NCBI RefSeq assembly: GCF_005543295.1
Contig: NZ_SRSG01000009.1
Span: 90,628 to 154,627 of the forward strand
Reading direction: 5' to 3'
From: Halalkalirubrum salinum
GTDB lineage: Archaea > Halobacteriota > Halobacteria > Halobacteriales > Haloferacaceae
Length of the DNA: 64,000 nt
Part shown: one piece after another, positions 36,625 through 44,810 of the stretch
Layout of the letters: each line of letters opens with the position of its first letter
Numbering within the stretch: position 1 is the stretch's first letter
The notes under the pieces: model-generated
Told to the model about the DNA's origin: nothing
Database searches by the model: none
Seen by the model: the letters and a program-made list of their open reading frames with translations, nothing else
Translations under genes and position numbers: made by a program

Positions 36625-38139
36625 GTGCCATCAACAACGGACACCCACACATTCGACGTCACTGAGGCGACCGTCAGCGACGTTCACGAGGCCATGGAAG
36701 CTGGAGAGCTTACTGCGGTGGCTCTCGTAAAGCGCTACCTCGCGCGAATCGATGCGTTCGACGACGAGTTGAACGCAATTTTGACCGTCAACGATCGTGC
36801 GCGCGAACGAGCACAGAGGCTCGACGAACAGTTTAACCGGGAGGGGTTTGTCGGGCCACTCCACGGCATTCCAATGCTAATTAAAGACAATCAAAATACC
36901 AGTGATATGCCGACGACAGCGGGGTCAAAAGCTCTCGCGGAGTCAGTTCCTCCGACTGACGCATTTGTCGTTGCACAGTTGCGCGAGGCCGGTGGCATCA
37001 TCCTCGCAAAGACCAACCTACAGGAGCTTTCCTTCGGCGTTGATACTATCAGTTCTCTGGGCGGGGAGACCCGAAACGCCTACGCGCTCGACCGACGCCC
37101 CTCCGGCTCAAGCGGTGGGACCGCAGCGGCGATCGCCGCAAATCTTGGGGTGCTCGGTACGGGTTCAGACACCTGTTCGTCCGTCCGATCGCCGCCCGCA
37201 TTCAATAATTTGGTTGGTGTCCGACCGACGAGGGGGCTCGTGAGTCGCTCGGGTATCATTCCCCTGAGTGAGACGCAGGACACTGCTGGTCCCATCACCC
37301 GTACCGTCGAAGACGCGGCGCGAATGCTCGACGTGCTCTGTGGTTACGATTCCGAGGACCCTGTCTCGGCCAGGGGCATCGGTCGTGTACCCGAAGGTGG
37401 GTACGTCTCTCACCTCGACGAGGACGGCCTCGAGGGAGCACGAATCGGTGTCGTTCGGCAGTTCTTTGGCCTACAGGACGAAGCAAGCGCGTCGCAAAAG
37501 GAAGCCGAAACAGTGACGGCTACGATTGAATCTGCTCTCGATGAACTCCAAGCCGCTGGAGCAACCATCGTCGATCCAGTAGCGGTAGCAGAGACCGGGT
37601 ATCTGCAGTCTGCACGGGTACTTCAGTACGAGTTCAAGCGTGATTTCGATGCCTACTTGACTGAACTGGGCGAGGATGCCCCGTTCAAATCGCTCGAATC
37701 GATCGTCGAATCGGGGCTGATCACGCCGTCAGTCGCAGCGAGGATCGCAGACAGCGATATTCTTGCTACTGACGTCGAAGGGCTAGATCACGACCTCGGG
37801 TATCTTCGCCGACTCGATCGGCGTCGACAGCTCAGGATAGACACGGAGCGACGGATGGTGGAAGCAGACCTCGATGCGCTCTTGTATCCGCCGTCGACAG
37901 TTCCACCCGTCCGGATTCCAAAGCACCAACCGTTCGGTGAATTGAACTGCGAATTATCAGCGCATACCGGCCTTCCGTCGATTGTCGTGCAAGCAGGATG
38001 CACCGAAGAGGGTCTCCCCGTTGGCTTCGAGCTGCTGGGCCGGGAGTTCGGTGAGCCTCGACTGTTTGAACTCGCGTACGCATACGAGCAAGCGGCAGGA
38101 CATCGACGTCCGCCAAGGGCATTCGGAACGATCGAGTGA
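36625..38139 (+). CDS. Amidase (amidase signature family)
   Basis: 504 residues with a GTG start at 36625. The Ser-cisSer-Lys triad region is readable: Lys in PMLIKDNQN (about 88), the Gly/Ser-rich stretch RRPSGSSGGTAAAIAA and the nucleophile Ser in SDTCSSVRSPPAFN. It hydrolyses amide bonds; substrates range from small amides to peptides. With the oligopeptide importer, DUF1028 protein and HTH_10 regulator it suggests uptake and breakdown of an amide or peptide. Confidence 0.93.
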   Translation: MPSTTDTHTFDVTEATVSDVHEAMEAGELTAVALVKRYLARIDAFDDELNAILTVNDRARERAQRLDEQFNREGFVGPLHGIPMLIKDNQNTSDMPTTAGSKALAESVPPTDAFVVAQLREAGGIILAKTNLQELSFGVDTISSLGGETRNAYALDRRPSGSSGGTAAAIAANLGVLGTGSDTCSSVRSPPAFNNLVGVRPTRGLVSRSGIIPLSETQDTAGPITRTVEDAARMLDVLCGYDSEDPVSARGIGRVPEGGYVSHLDEDGLEGARIGVVRQFFGLQDEASASQKEAETVTATIESALDELQAAGATIVDPVAVAETGYLQSARVLQYEFKRDFDAYLTELGEDAPFKSLESIVESGLITPSVAARIADSDILATDVEGLDHDLGYLRRLDRRRQLRIDTERRMVEADLDALLYPPSTVPPVRIPKHQPFGELNCELSAHTGLPSIVVQAGCTEEGLPVGFELLGREFGEPRLFELAYAYEQAAGHRRPPRAFGTIE

Positions 38140-38164
38140 GGATTTCGCGAATATCAATCCACTA

Positions 38165-39802
38165 TCAGGTCAAAAAGACGTGTCGCGGCCGATCGGCGAG
38201 CACATCGCGGCCCCACTGGACGGTCTCACGGAAGTCGTCACTGCGGAAAAACGCCATGGCGTCGTCTTTCGATCGCCACTGGCTCGCGATGAACATATCC
38301 GTCGCTTCTTCACGATTGACCATCAGGTCGGTGTCGTGGTGGCCGTCCATCTCAGCCAGTAGCTCGCCGACCGCGCCGAAGCGATCGACGAACTCCTCGC
38401 GATACTCGGGTTTGGTCGTGTAAAACATCCCCATCGTCCCGAAGCCGGACTCCTCGCCAGCGCGCTCGACTACGTCCGGCAGTTCCGAGAGGAATCCGGC
38501 GGCCGTCTCGGCGGCGCTTTCGGTGTCCCAGATCGAGACGACAGCCGCGCGATCGCGATCGGTTGCCGTGTAGACGGCTGTTTTGACGTGGGTTGGATAG
38601 TGATCGAAGCTCTCGCGAAGGTCGGCCACCTCCTCGAAGAGCTCCGCAACATCGGCTTCAGAGTACAGCACCGTCGCGTAGACGTCTTCGCCGTGCGGTT
38701 GCCCGGCGTAGATGTTGAGATCCGCAAGTTCGCCACGGATATCGCCATCGGCCGCTTCGTCCGCCTCGGACTCACTGTGAGCGTGCTCATCGCCGTGGGA
38801 GGCGTGTCCGCCTTCGCCGTGCGGGCTATCGCCGTCAGTTCCGTGGCCGCTGCCGTGCGGGCTATCGCCGTCAGCTCCATGGCCGCTGCCGTGCGGGCTA
38901 TCGCTGTCAGCTCCATGGCCGCTGCCGTGCGGGCTGTCGCCATCGGTGCCGTGGCTGCCACCGTGCGGATGATCGCTTGTCCCGCTTTGGGCGTGGGGGT
39001 GGTCACCGGCAGGCCCATCGGCTGCCGGCACCATCTCACCCTCAAGAAACGCGCCGAGGTCTCGCGGTGGGAACCGCCGGCCGACGTGGAAGTCGCCGAA
39101 CTCGCCGTACTTCGAGCTCACGTCGTCGAATCGCATCTCGTAGACAATGTCTTTGATGTCAACGGGATCGTCAGCGAACAGCGTGACACCCCACTCGTGG
39201 GCTTCGAAGCCGACCGACGAGGAGATGATCTGTTTGATCTTACCGGCGTACTCCTTGCCAGTTTTTCCGTGTTCAGCCATCAGGTCGGCGCGCTCCTCGA
39301 AGTCGAGATCGTACCAGTTGTGCGTCTCCCCGCGGCGTTTACTCATCGGGTAAAACGAGACGTACCCGTCGTCTGGAAGCTCAGGTTTGAGCTTACCTTC
39401 GATGTAGCGTCTGAGCCCAGCGTCGACGTCCTCTGGATCGCCGTCGAAGTACTCCGTTGAGACATACCCAGACACCTCAGTCACAGAGACGTACGAGCTT
39501 GTCTGTTCACAGAAGCCAGCCAGCGCGGTCCGCTCGAACTGCCGCTCTGCCCGAGAGAGGTCGTCGAGCGTCGGTCGAAGATGGACCAGAAGGAGGTCGC
39601 TTTTGTGCCCGAGGGTCGCAAAAATCGCCGACCCGCCTTCTGCAGCATCCGAAACAGATTCGTGCGCTTCGAGATACTCCATTCCTTCACGTACGGCGCG
39701 GTCGCGCTCGTGAGCGGGAGCCTCACGCCACGCGTCCCAGTCGACGGTTCTGAGGTCGTGGAGGACGTACCAGCCCTCCTCGGTCTGTGGGGGTTGAGCC
39801 AT
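38165..39802 (-). CDS. pitA: PitA-like protein: chlorite dismutase-like/HemQ domain plus antibiotic monooxygenase domain
   Basis: 545 residues. The Cld/HemQ-like domain covers about 1-255 with SFYPMSKRRGETHNWYDL, LMAEHGKTGKEY and SSVGFEAHEWGVTLF. A His/Gly/Asp/Ser-rich linker occupies about 267-343. A C-terminal ABM ferredoxin-like domain covers about 350-545. This fusion is known from Haloferax as PitA. Cld-family relatives include coproheme decarboxylase, so a role in heme synthesis or heme-linked redox is plausible. Divergent from a PadR regulator. Confidence 0.9.
   Translation of the reverse strand: MAQPPQTEEGWYVLHDLRTVDWDAWREAPAHERDRAVREGMEYLEAHESVSDAAEGGSAIFATLGHKSDLLLVHLRPTLDDLSRAERQFERTALAGFCEQTSSYVSVTEVSGYVSTEYFDGDPEDVDAGLRRYIEGKLKPELPDDGYVSFYPMSKRRGETHNWYDLDFEERADLMAEHGKTGKEYAGKIKQIISSSVGFEAHEWGVTLFADDPVDIKDIVYEMRFDDVSSKYGEFGDFHVGRRFPPRDLGAFLEGEMVPAADGPAGDHPHAQSGTSDHPHGGSHGTDGDSPHGSGHGADSDSPHGSGHGADGDSPHGSGHGTDGDSPHGEGGHASHGDEHAHSESEADEAADGDIRGELADLNIYAGQPHGEDVYATVLYSEADVAELFEEVADLRESFDHYPTHVKTAVYTATDRDRAAVVSIWDTESAAETAAGFLSELPDVVERAGEESGFGTMGMFYTTKPEYREEFVDRFGAVGELLAEMDGHHDTDLMVNREEATDMFIASQWRSKDDAMAFFRSDDFRETVQWGRDVLADRPRHVFLT
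38819..38959 (-). repeat. 36-bp tandem repeat coding the His-rich linker of PitA
   Basis: Four units, the first slightly short, encoding variants of GSGHGADGDSPH (residues 282-328). The reading frame is kept by the 36-bp period. Confidence 0.93.
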
Positions 39803-39953
39803 ACACAGGGTTCGATCGCGATCGGCTTGTGACTTGCGTGTTTTCTCGCCCAGAGACGATCTGCTCGGTCAGAGTTGGCTGTCGCACTGGCGAGAAGCGG
39901 ATCGGATTGTCCCGACCGAAACGCTTTCACAACTGATCGGAGATGTAGGGGTA

Positions 39954-40472
39954 ATGCGAAAAAGCGGCCCGCCAAAGGGGCTAATCTCCTATATTGTCCT
40001 TGAACTGCTCGAGGAGCGGCCGCGCTACGGCTACGAACTGCTCAAAGAGATCACCGAGATCAGCGGTGGCCACTGGGAGCCCTCCTACGGGTCTGTCTAC
40101 CCGATTCTCTACAAATTCGAAGACAACGGCTGGGCCGAGCGCATCGAACGGGCCGACGAACCCGATCGCAAGTACTTCGCGCTCACCGACGCAGGCCGCA
40201 AAGAACTCGAAAAAAAGCGCGAAGAAGCCGGCACCCACGCTGGCGACTTTGCAGATGTCATCCTCGGCTTCTATCACGTCTACGTCGCGTTTGCGACCGA
40301 CGATCGCTTCCAGACGCGATCGAACGACGGCTGGTGTTTCGATGAGACCTTCTCAGCGTGGATCGTCGAACAGATCACCCGCCACCACGAGCGGGACTTC
40401 GGCTCCTTCGAGCGGATCGATCTCACACCGGAGGAGTTCAAAGACAAATACGGCTGCGACGAGACCCGTTGA
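39954..40472 (+). CDS. PadR-family transcriptional regulator
   Basis: 172 residues from the ATG at 39954 (MRKSGPPKGLISYIVLELLEE). The PadR winged helix is at about 8-80 (RPRYGYELLKEITE, EPSYGSVYPILYKFEDNGW, KYFALTDAGRKEL), followed by a C-terminal helical dimerisation part. Divergent from pitA across a 151-bp spacer, so pitA is a likely target; this is inference. Confidence 0.9.
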   Translation: MRKSGPPKGLISYIVLELLEERPRYGYELLKEITEISGGHWEPSYGSVYPILYKFEDNGWAERIERADEPDRKYFALTDAGRKELEKKREEAGTHAGDFADVILGFYHVYVAFATDDRFQTRSNDGWCFDETFSAWIVEQITRHHERDFGSFERIDLTPEEFKDKYGCDETR

Positions 40473-40485
40473 GCCGGGAAAAAAG

Positions 40486-42267
40486 CTAATTCAACAGCTG
40501 TGGCCCGAAGATCATCAGAATAAGACTCACGAGCATCACGAGCCCAATACTCGTCGTGATCGCACGGGTGATCATCGGCTTTTCACCGATCGGGAGCCGC
40601 GAGACGATCGCCTCTGTCGACGTCCGAAGAATCCGACCGCCGTCGAGCGGGAACGCTGGAATACAGTTGAACAACGCGAGGTTGATATTGATCCAGCCGG
40701 TCCAAAACAGCAGATTCGCGAGCAAAAACACCCCGCCGTCACCGAGGACGGCGAGTGGACCAACGGCCTCATAAAATCCAGCGTTGGCATCGACGAACCC
40801 CGCAAAATTGAAATTGATGTCCGGAAGGATGAGCGAGGAGAACGGAAGCACGAGCAAAAATAGCATCACGACTCCGATCCCGCCGCCGAGATCGCCGCCA
40901 AGAATCGACAGGAATGTCTCAGCGGGGTAACTGGTTACGCCGAGGCTGTTGACGCCGATCCCACTGAATTCCTGAATGTTCGTCACTCCAATGAGCGGGG
41001 ACCCGTCGGTATTCTCCGCGAGCGTAATCTCGACAACCCGGCGATCGCCGTCCACGAAGGCGACAATCTCGACAGTGTCACCGGGTTCGTAGTCGGACAA
41101 TGCTGCCCCGAGATCGCCGGCCTCGATCGTCCGCTCGCCGGCGACCTGCGTGATAACGAGGCGATCACCGGAATCGAACCCGCCCTCGGCCGTCGTTAAC
41201 GGGCCGTCATCGATCGCCGTCGCGAAGACGCCGAGGGGTGCCTCGACAGTCGTACCGGTATCAGATTCGAGGGAGACGATCTCCTCGGATCCCACCGCGT
41301 CTCGGAGGCCGGCCTCGGTGGCGACGGGTTGGCCGTTGGCAGCGACGATCGTCTCCTCGATCGAGAAGCCATCCCCACCACCATCTCCGGCCGCAAACGG
41401 TGAGTCCGTTGCGATCGACGTGACTAGCATCGATCGATCGACCGGGACGGGCTCCTCACCGTTGAGTTCGACGGCGAGCGTCTCGCTTGACGTTGATTCG
41501 AGCAACGCGGTGAGGTCGTCCTCAGTTTCGATCGGCTCGCCGTCGATCGCCGTGATCCGATCGCCCGCTTCGATCCCAGCGTTGTCCGCTGCCGATCCGG
41601 GGAACGTCCCCCCAACAGCCGCACCGGAGGCGACGCCGATCGCGCCGACAACGGGACCGAACAACAACAAAAAGGCGACTGCCGTCACGATGAGGTTGTT
41701 CGTCACTCCGGCGGCGAACATCCGAGTCCGGGCACCCCGGTTCGCCCGCCGAGAACTCTCTTCGTCGGGTTCGACGAAGGCACCGACCGGCAACAACGCA
41801 AACAAGACGACGCCCATCGAGCTGATATCGATATCCTCAACTCGGCACAACAGGCCGTGGCCCCCCTCGTGAACGACGAGCCCGACCAACAGTCCGAAGA
41901 TGATTTCGGGGGCAACGCTCAGCGGCAAAAATTCGTTGACGCCGGGGATAACGAGGACGTTTTGGGGATTTTGAAATGCTGACTGCGGCGGCGGTGACTG
42001 CACGATCGACACCGCCTGAATAATCAACACAAAAAACGTCCCGAACATGATGACGAGGGCGACACCCACGCCGACGTTCGAAAGCGCCCGCCAGAACCGT
42101 TTGTGACGGGCGAGCCGGTCGAGGAAAATCTTTCCGCGCTGGGTGTGGATCGTCGTCAGTGGCCCCGAAACCCTGACTGACTCCGGGAGGAAACCGGTCC
42201 GCTGGAGCCACGTCGCGATGAGGGCATAGGCGAGAACCCCGATGAGAATCCACTGCAGAGTGCTCAT
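40486..42267 (-). CDS. Site-2 protease (M50) with PDZ domains
   Basis: 593 residues. N-terminal TM near 1-20, the zinc motif VVHEGGHGLL at about 131-140, and the second ligand motif NCIPAFPLDGGR at about 545-556. Between them lie PDZ-like modules: PGSAADNAGIEAGDRITAIDGEP at about 224-246, plus further degenerate ones to about 410. Six or more TM segments. This is the archaeal large S2P type for regulated intramembrane proteolysis. Substrate unknown. Convergent with the PadR gene (13-bp gap). Confidence 0.92.
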   Translation of the reverse strand: MSTLQWILIGVLAYALIATWLQRTGFLPESVRVSGPLTTIHTQRGKIFLDRLARHKRFWRALSNVGVGVALVIMFGTFFVLIIQAVSIVQSPPPQSAFQNPQNVLVIPGVNEFLPLSVAPEIIFGLLVGLVVHEGGHGLLCRVEDIDISSMGVVLFALLPVGAFVEPDEESSRRANRGARTRMFAAGVTNNLIVTAVAFLLLFGPVVGAIGVASGAAVGGTFPGSAADNAGIEAGDRITAIDGEPIETEDDLTALLESTSSETLAVELNGEEPVPVDRSMLVTSIATDSPFAAGDGGGDGFSIEETIVAANGQPVATEAGLRDAVGSEEIVSLESDTGTTVEAPLGVFATAIDDGPLTTAEGGFDSGDRLVITQVAGERTIEAGDLGAALSDYEPGDTVEIVAFVDGDRRVVEITLAENTDGSPLIGVTNIQEFSGIGVNSLGVTSYPAETFLSILGGDLGGGIGVVMLFLLVLPFSSLILPDINFNFAGFVDANAGFYEAVGPLAVLGDGGVFLLANLLFWTGWININLALFNCIPAFPLDGGRILRTSTEAIVSRLPIGEKPMITRAITTSIGLVMLVSLILMIFGPQLLN

Positions 42268-42396
42268 TGTTCCTCGATTGGGTACCGGGACACGAAAGCC
42301 GTTCGGCTCCGAGTGGCAGAGACGAACACGCCGTGGATCGAGTCAACTGAGTCGAAAAAGCTCAACACACAAATACCAGGCGTGCCAAACGCAGGT

Positions 42397-42630
42397 ATGA
42401 GCAACGCAGTTGCGTTCGTGTCCCGACTCGTGAGTGACCTCATCGAAATGCCGCGGATTTTCGTCCAGGACGTCATGTTATCCGACCCGCTGAGCGCGAT
42501 CAGCGTGCTCTTCGGATCGCTGTTCGTCGGTGTCGCCGTCCTCGTGTTCGGCTACGTCGTCGTTGGATCGCTCATACAGTCGATTACTGGTGGTGGACTG
42601 CCGGCGATCGGCAGCGGCCGTGGCGAGTAG
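42397..42630 (+). CDS. Small single-TM membrane protein
   Basis: 77 residues from the ATG at 42397 (MSNAVAFVSRLVSDLIEMPRIF). An amphipathic N-terminal helix, one TM segment at about 43-65 and a Gly-rich tail. It is divergent from the S2P gene, and its last 47 bp overlap the 3' end of the regulator on the opposite strand. No family recognised; a role as immunity or accessory protein for the LAP cluster cannot be excluded. Confidence 0.65.
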   Translation: MSNAVAFVSRLVSDLIEMPRIFVQDVMLSDPLSAISVLFGSLFVGVAVLVFGYVVVGSLIQSITGGGLPAIGSGRGE

Positions 42631-42946
42631 CGGCGATTGCCCCGAGTGTTCGCTGGTGGGATTCGAACCGTTCAATCCCGGTAGGCGTGAGCCAATAGCG
42701 GGTTCGTGGCCTGTTCTCGCCAATCGTCTTTTCGCGAATTAGACAGTCCGCCTCGGCGAGCCGATCAGTATGGCACCGAAGGTTCCCGGGGGTGAGCGAC
42801 AGGTCATCACAGAGGGTTGAAAACTCTGTTTCGCCGTGTTCGTACAGATACCACACGATACGGAGCCGTACAGGCTGGTGGAGCAGCCGATCGAGCGATT
42901 CGAGCGGTGATCGCGGGGCGAGATCGCCTGAATGCGCCGCAGTCAC
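42584..42946 (-). CDS. Winged-helix transcriptional regulator of the LAP cluster
   Basis: 120 residues. ArsR/MarR-like winged helix: LDRLLHQPVRLRIVWYLYEHGETEFSTLCDDLSLTPGNLRCH as helices 1-3, then a wing YWLTPTGIERF. It overlaps the ATPase gene by 4 bp, so it is the third gene of the permease-ATPase-regulator operon. Best candidate for the factor binding the cluster dyads at 44781 and 49147; this is inference. Confidence 0.82.
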   Translation of the reverse strand: MTAAHSGDLAPRSPLESLDRLLHQPVRLRIVWYLYEHGETEFSTLCDDLSLTPGNLRCHTDRLAEADCLIREKTIGENRPRTRYWLTPTGIERFESHQRTLGAIAATRHGRCRSPAVHHQ

Positions 42947-43599
42947 GGCTCAACCTCACGAGATTCTGCTGAGACAACCCTGCCCTCTTCGACGAGAAGC
43001 CGGCGATCGGCCGCGTCAATATCGTCTTGCCGATGGCTCGAATAGACAACGGCCGCGCCGTCGGCGGTTCGATCGGCGATTGCCTCCCGAACCAGCGGAA
43101 GGCTCTCTGGATCCAACCCGGCGGTCGGCTCATCGAGGACGTACAGCGCTGCATCAGTCCCAAGCACGCTGGCGAGTTCGAGCTTGCGACGCATCCCGAT
43201 TGAGTACGAATCGAGCGGCCTATCGAGTGCGTGTGCAATGTCAAACGTTTCGGCGAGATCGATCCACCGATCCGAAAGACGGCAATCGATCCGACCGAGA
43301 AACGCGACCGCCTCGCGGCCGGTGAGCGACGTCGGAAGGAGATCCGCCTGTGGGAGGTAGCCGACGCCGGGATTGACGACCTCGATGGTCCCGCTGTCGG
43401 GATCGTGCGCACCGGCGAGACAGGACAATAGGACCGATTTGCCGGCCCCATTGGGGCCGATCACGGCGATCGTGTCACCCGGCTCAGCTGAAAGGTCAAC
43501 GCCAGACCAGATGCGTTCGGACCCGATGTCGACGCGGAGAGACGCCGCTCGCGCGATCAGCCCGGACGCAGAAGGCGTGAGGTTTGCCGACGCCATCAT
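42943..43599 (-). CDS. ABC exporter ATP-binding protein (first copy)
   Basis: 218 residues. Walker A is GPNGAGKSV, the signature region is DSYSIGMRRKLELASVL (the usual SGG replaced by IGM), Walker B is LYVLDEPTAGLD. ABC-2 exporter type. Overlaps the permease by 4 bp. Together they form one of two related exporters flanking the peptide-modification genes. Confidence 0.9.
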   Translation of the reverse strand: MMASANLTPSASGLIARAASLRVDIGSERIWSGVDLSAEPGDTIAVIGPNGAGKSVLLSCLAGAHDPDSGTIEVVNPGVGYLPQADLLPTSLTGREAVAFLGRIDCRLSDRWIDLAETFDIAHALDRPLDSYSIGMRRKLELASVLGTDAALYVLDEPTAGLDPESLPLVREAIADRTADGAAVVYSSHRQDDIDAADRRLLVEEGRVVSAESREVEP

Positions 43600-44453
43600 T
43601 CGAACCCTCCGTCATAGAGTCGTGCAGAACCGATCGTATACAGCGCCAACAGCGAGCCGAATGCGTAGCCGGCGAGCAATCCAAGCGATCGGCGAGCGGT
43701 TGGGAGCGACGGTGGCGTGAGCCCCGCCGCCGCAGCGTCTTCGAGCCCAACCGCGTGTGCGACGAGCACGCGCGTCGAAAGCGTATTTGGGAGGAAGTTC
43801 AACCACATGGGATCAGCGGTGAACGATGTCGGGACGGTTCCGTTGAACCCCGTCGCAAAGTACGACGCGAGCGCGAGGCTGATCGCGACGAGCGTGGCGT
43901 ATCGTCGACTGTCGGTGACGATCGCGATCGCGTACGCGATGACGATCCATGGTAAGACGCTACCGAGAACTGCCACCACGACGATCGGCATCGATGCCGG
44001 ATCGAACGTGTACGTCGCGTCGGTGAACAGACTTACAAGAAGGACAACACCGATAGACACGAGCGCGATTGTAATCGCAGACCCCACGCGACCGAGCAAA
44101 TCAGCCAGCGGTGAGACGCCGATCGAGCGGTACACAGCGGTCCGATCGGTCTCAAGATCGGCGAGGAGGCCGCCGCTAACGGTCGTTAGCGAAACCAACA
44201 CCGCACCGAAGACGCCATAGCTCAAGGCGGTCGTCGCTCGAACCGCACCGTGGTGGGACTCGGGGATCGAGCCGAAGTCAATGAACGTCGCGATCGTGAT
44301 CACATAAAACGCCGCGGGAAATCCGAGGATCCAGAGCAGTCCAATCGGGCGATGCCCCAACGCGCGGACGTATCGATAGCCGAAGCCGGTCGCCTGTGCG
44401 ATCGTTTGCCGGGCCGATGACGAGAGACCGGCACTGGTGGTGTGTGGCCGCAT
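43596..44453 (-). CDS. ABC-2 type exporter permease (first copy)
   Basis: 285 residues, six hydrophobic segments. SYGVFGAVLVSLTTVSGGL, YFATGFNGTVPTSF and WLNFLPNTLSTRVLV match blocks in the permease at 49165-50031, so the two are paralogues. TATA-like ATTTAAAT at 44479-44486 lies 26-33 bp upstream. It starts divergently from the precursor-peptide gene, which fits export of the product or self-protection. Confidence 0.88.
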   Translation of the reverse strand: MRPHTTSAGLSSSARQTIAQATGFGYRYVRALGHRPIGLLWILGFPAAFYVITIATFIDFGSIPESHHGAVRATTALSYGVFGAVLVSLTTVSGGLLADLETDRTAVYRSIGVSPLADLLGRVGSAITIALVSIGVVLLVSLFTDATYTFDPASMPIVVVAVLGSVLPWIVIAYAIAIVTDSRRYATLVAISLALASYFATGFNGTVPTSFTADPMWLNFLPNTLSTRVLVAHAVGLEDAAAAGLTPPSLPTARRSLGLLAGYAFGSLLALYTIGSARLYDGGFE

Positions 44454-44478
44454 GGTTTCCTCTGGGACCCATAATCTG

Positions 44479-44486
44479 ATTTAAAT
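44479..44486 (-). promoter_or_regulatory. TATA-like box of the first exporter operon
   Basis: Palindromic ATTTAAAT, 26-33 bp from the permease ATG at 44453; leaderless spacing. Confidence 0.6.
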
Positions 44487-44550
44487 TCACGGTGGCCACA
44501 CCGCCGACTGTGGGACACAAAGTGGTGTGTGAGACAAAATTCGACGTCGT

Positions 44551-44558
44551 TTTTTTAT
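44551..44558 (+). promoter_or_regulatory. TATA-like box of the LAP precursor gene
   Basis: T-rich TTTTTTAT, 33-40 bp before the precursor ATG, suggesting a very short 5' leader. Confidence 0.5.
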
Positions 44559-44590
44559 CACCTCGCCCGTCTGGTCGATCGCCGTTTACC

Positions 44591-44713
44591 ATGAAGCTCG
44601 AAATTGAACACGAATCTGAAACTGGTGTCGCACCGATCGAAGGCGGCGTTTCGACCTGCACGACGTCGACGTGTCGTGGAACGACGACCTCAACGACGGT
44701 CTCAACGAACTAA
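44591..44713 (+). CDS. Putative LAP/TOMM precursor peptide
   Basis: 40 residues. Residues 1-19 (MKLEIEHESETGVAPIEGG) form an acidic leader ending in Gly-Gly. The following 21 residues are the likely core, with 2 Cys (23, 28), 4 Ser (21, 26, 34, 38) and 10 Thr (22, 24, 25, 27, 31-33, 35, 36, 39); 16 of 21 could be cyclised to azol(in)es. It is directly upstream of SagB-type, E1-type and YcaO genes on the same strand, with its own TATA-like box. The call rests on this composition and context; no homologue search was possible. Confidence 0.82.
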   Translation: MKLEIEHESETGVAPIEGGVSTCTTSTCRGTTTSTTVSTN

Positions 44714-44775
44714 CGCAGCGTCAACTCCATCGCACGAATTGCGCGATCGAACGACGAAGCGGCCGCCGCCTGTAA

Positions 44776-44810
44776 TTTAAGTCCGAACAGGAATCCACTC
44801 CTGTTCGGAC
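44776..44810 (+). promoter_or_regulatory. Promoter and perfect 12-bp dyad before the SagB-type gene
   Basis: TTTAA (44776-44780) is followed at once by the arms GTCCGAACAGGA (44781-44792) and TCCTGTTCGGAC (44799-44810) around a 6-base loop. The ATG follows directly at 44811. The dyad lies where transcription should start, so it can be an operator or an RNA hairpin at the 5' end. The first 12 bases, TTTAAGTCCGAA, recur at 49135-49146. Confidence 0.8.
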
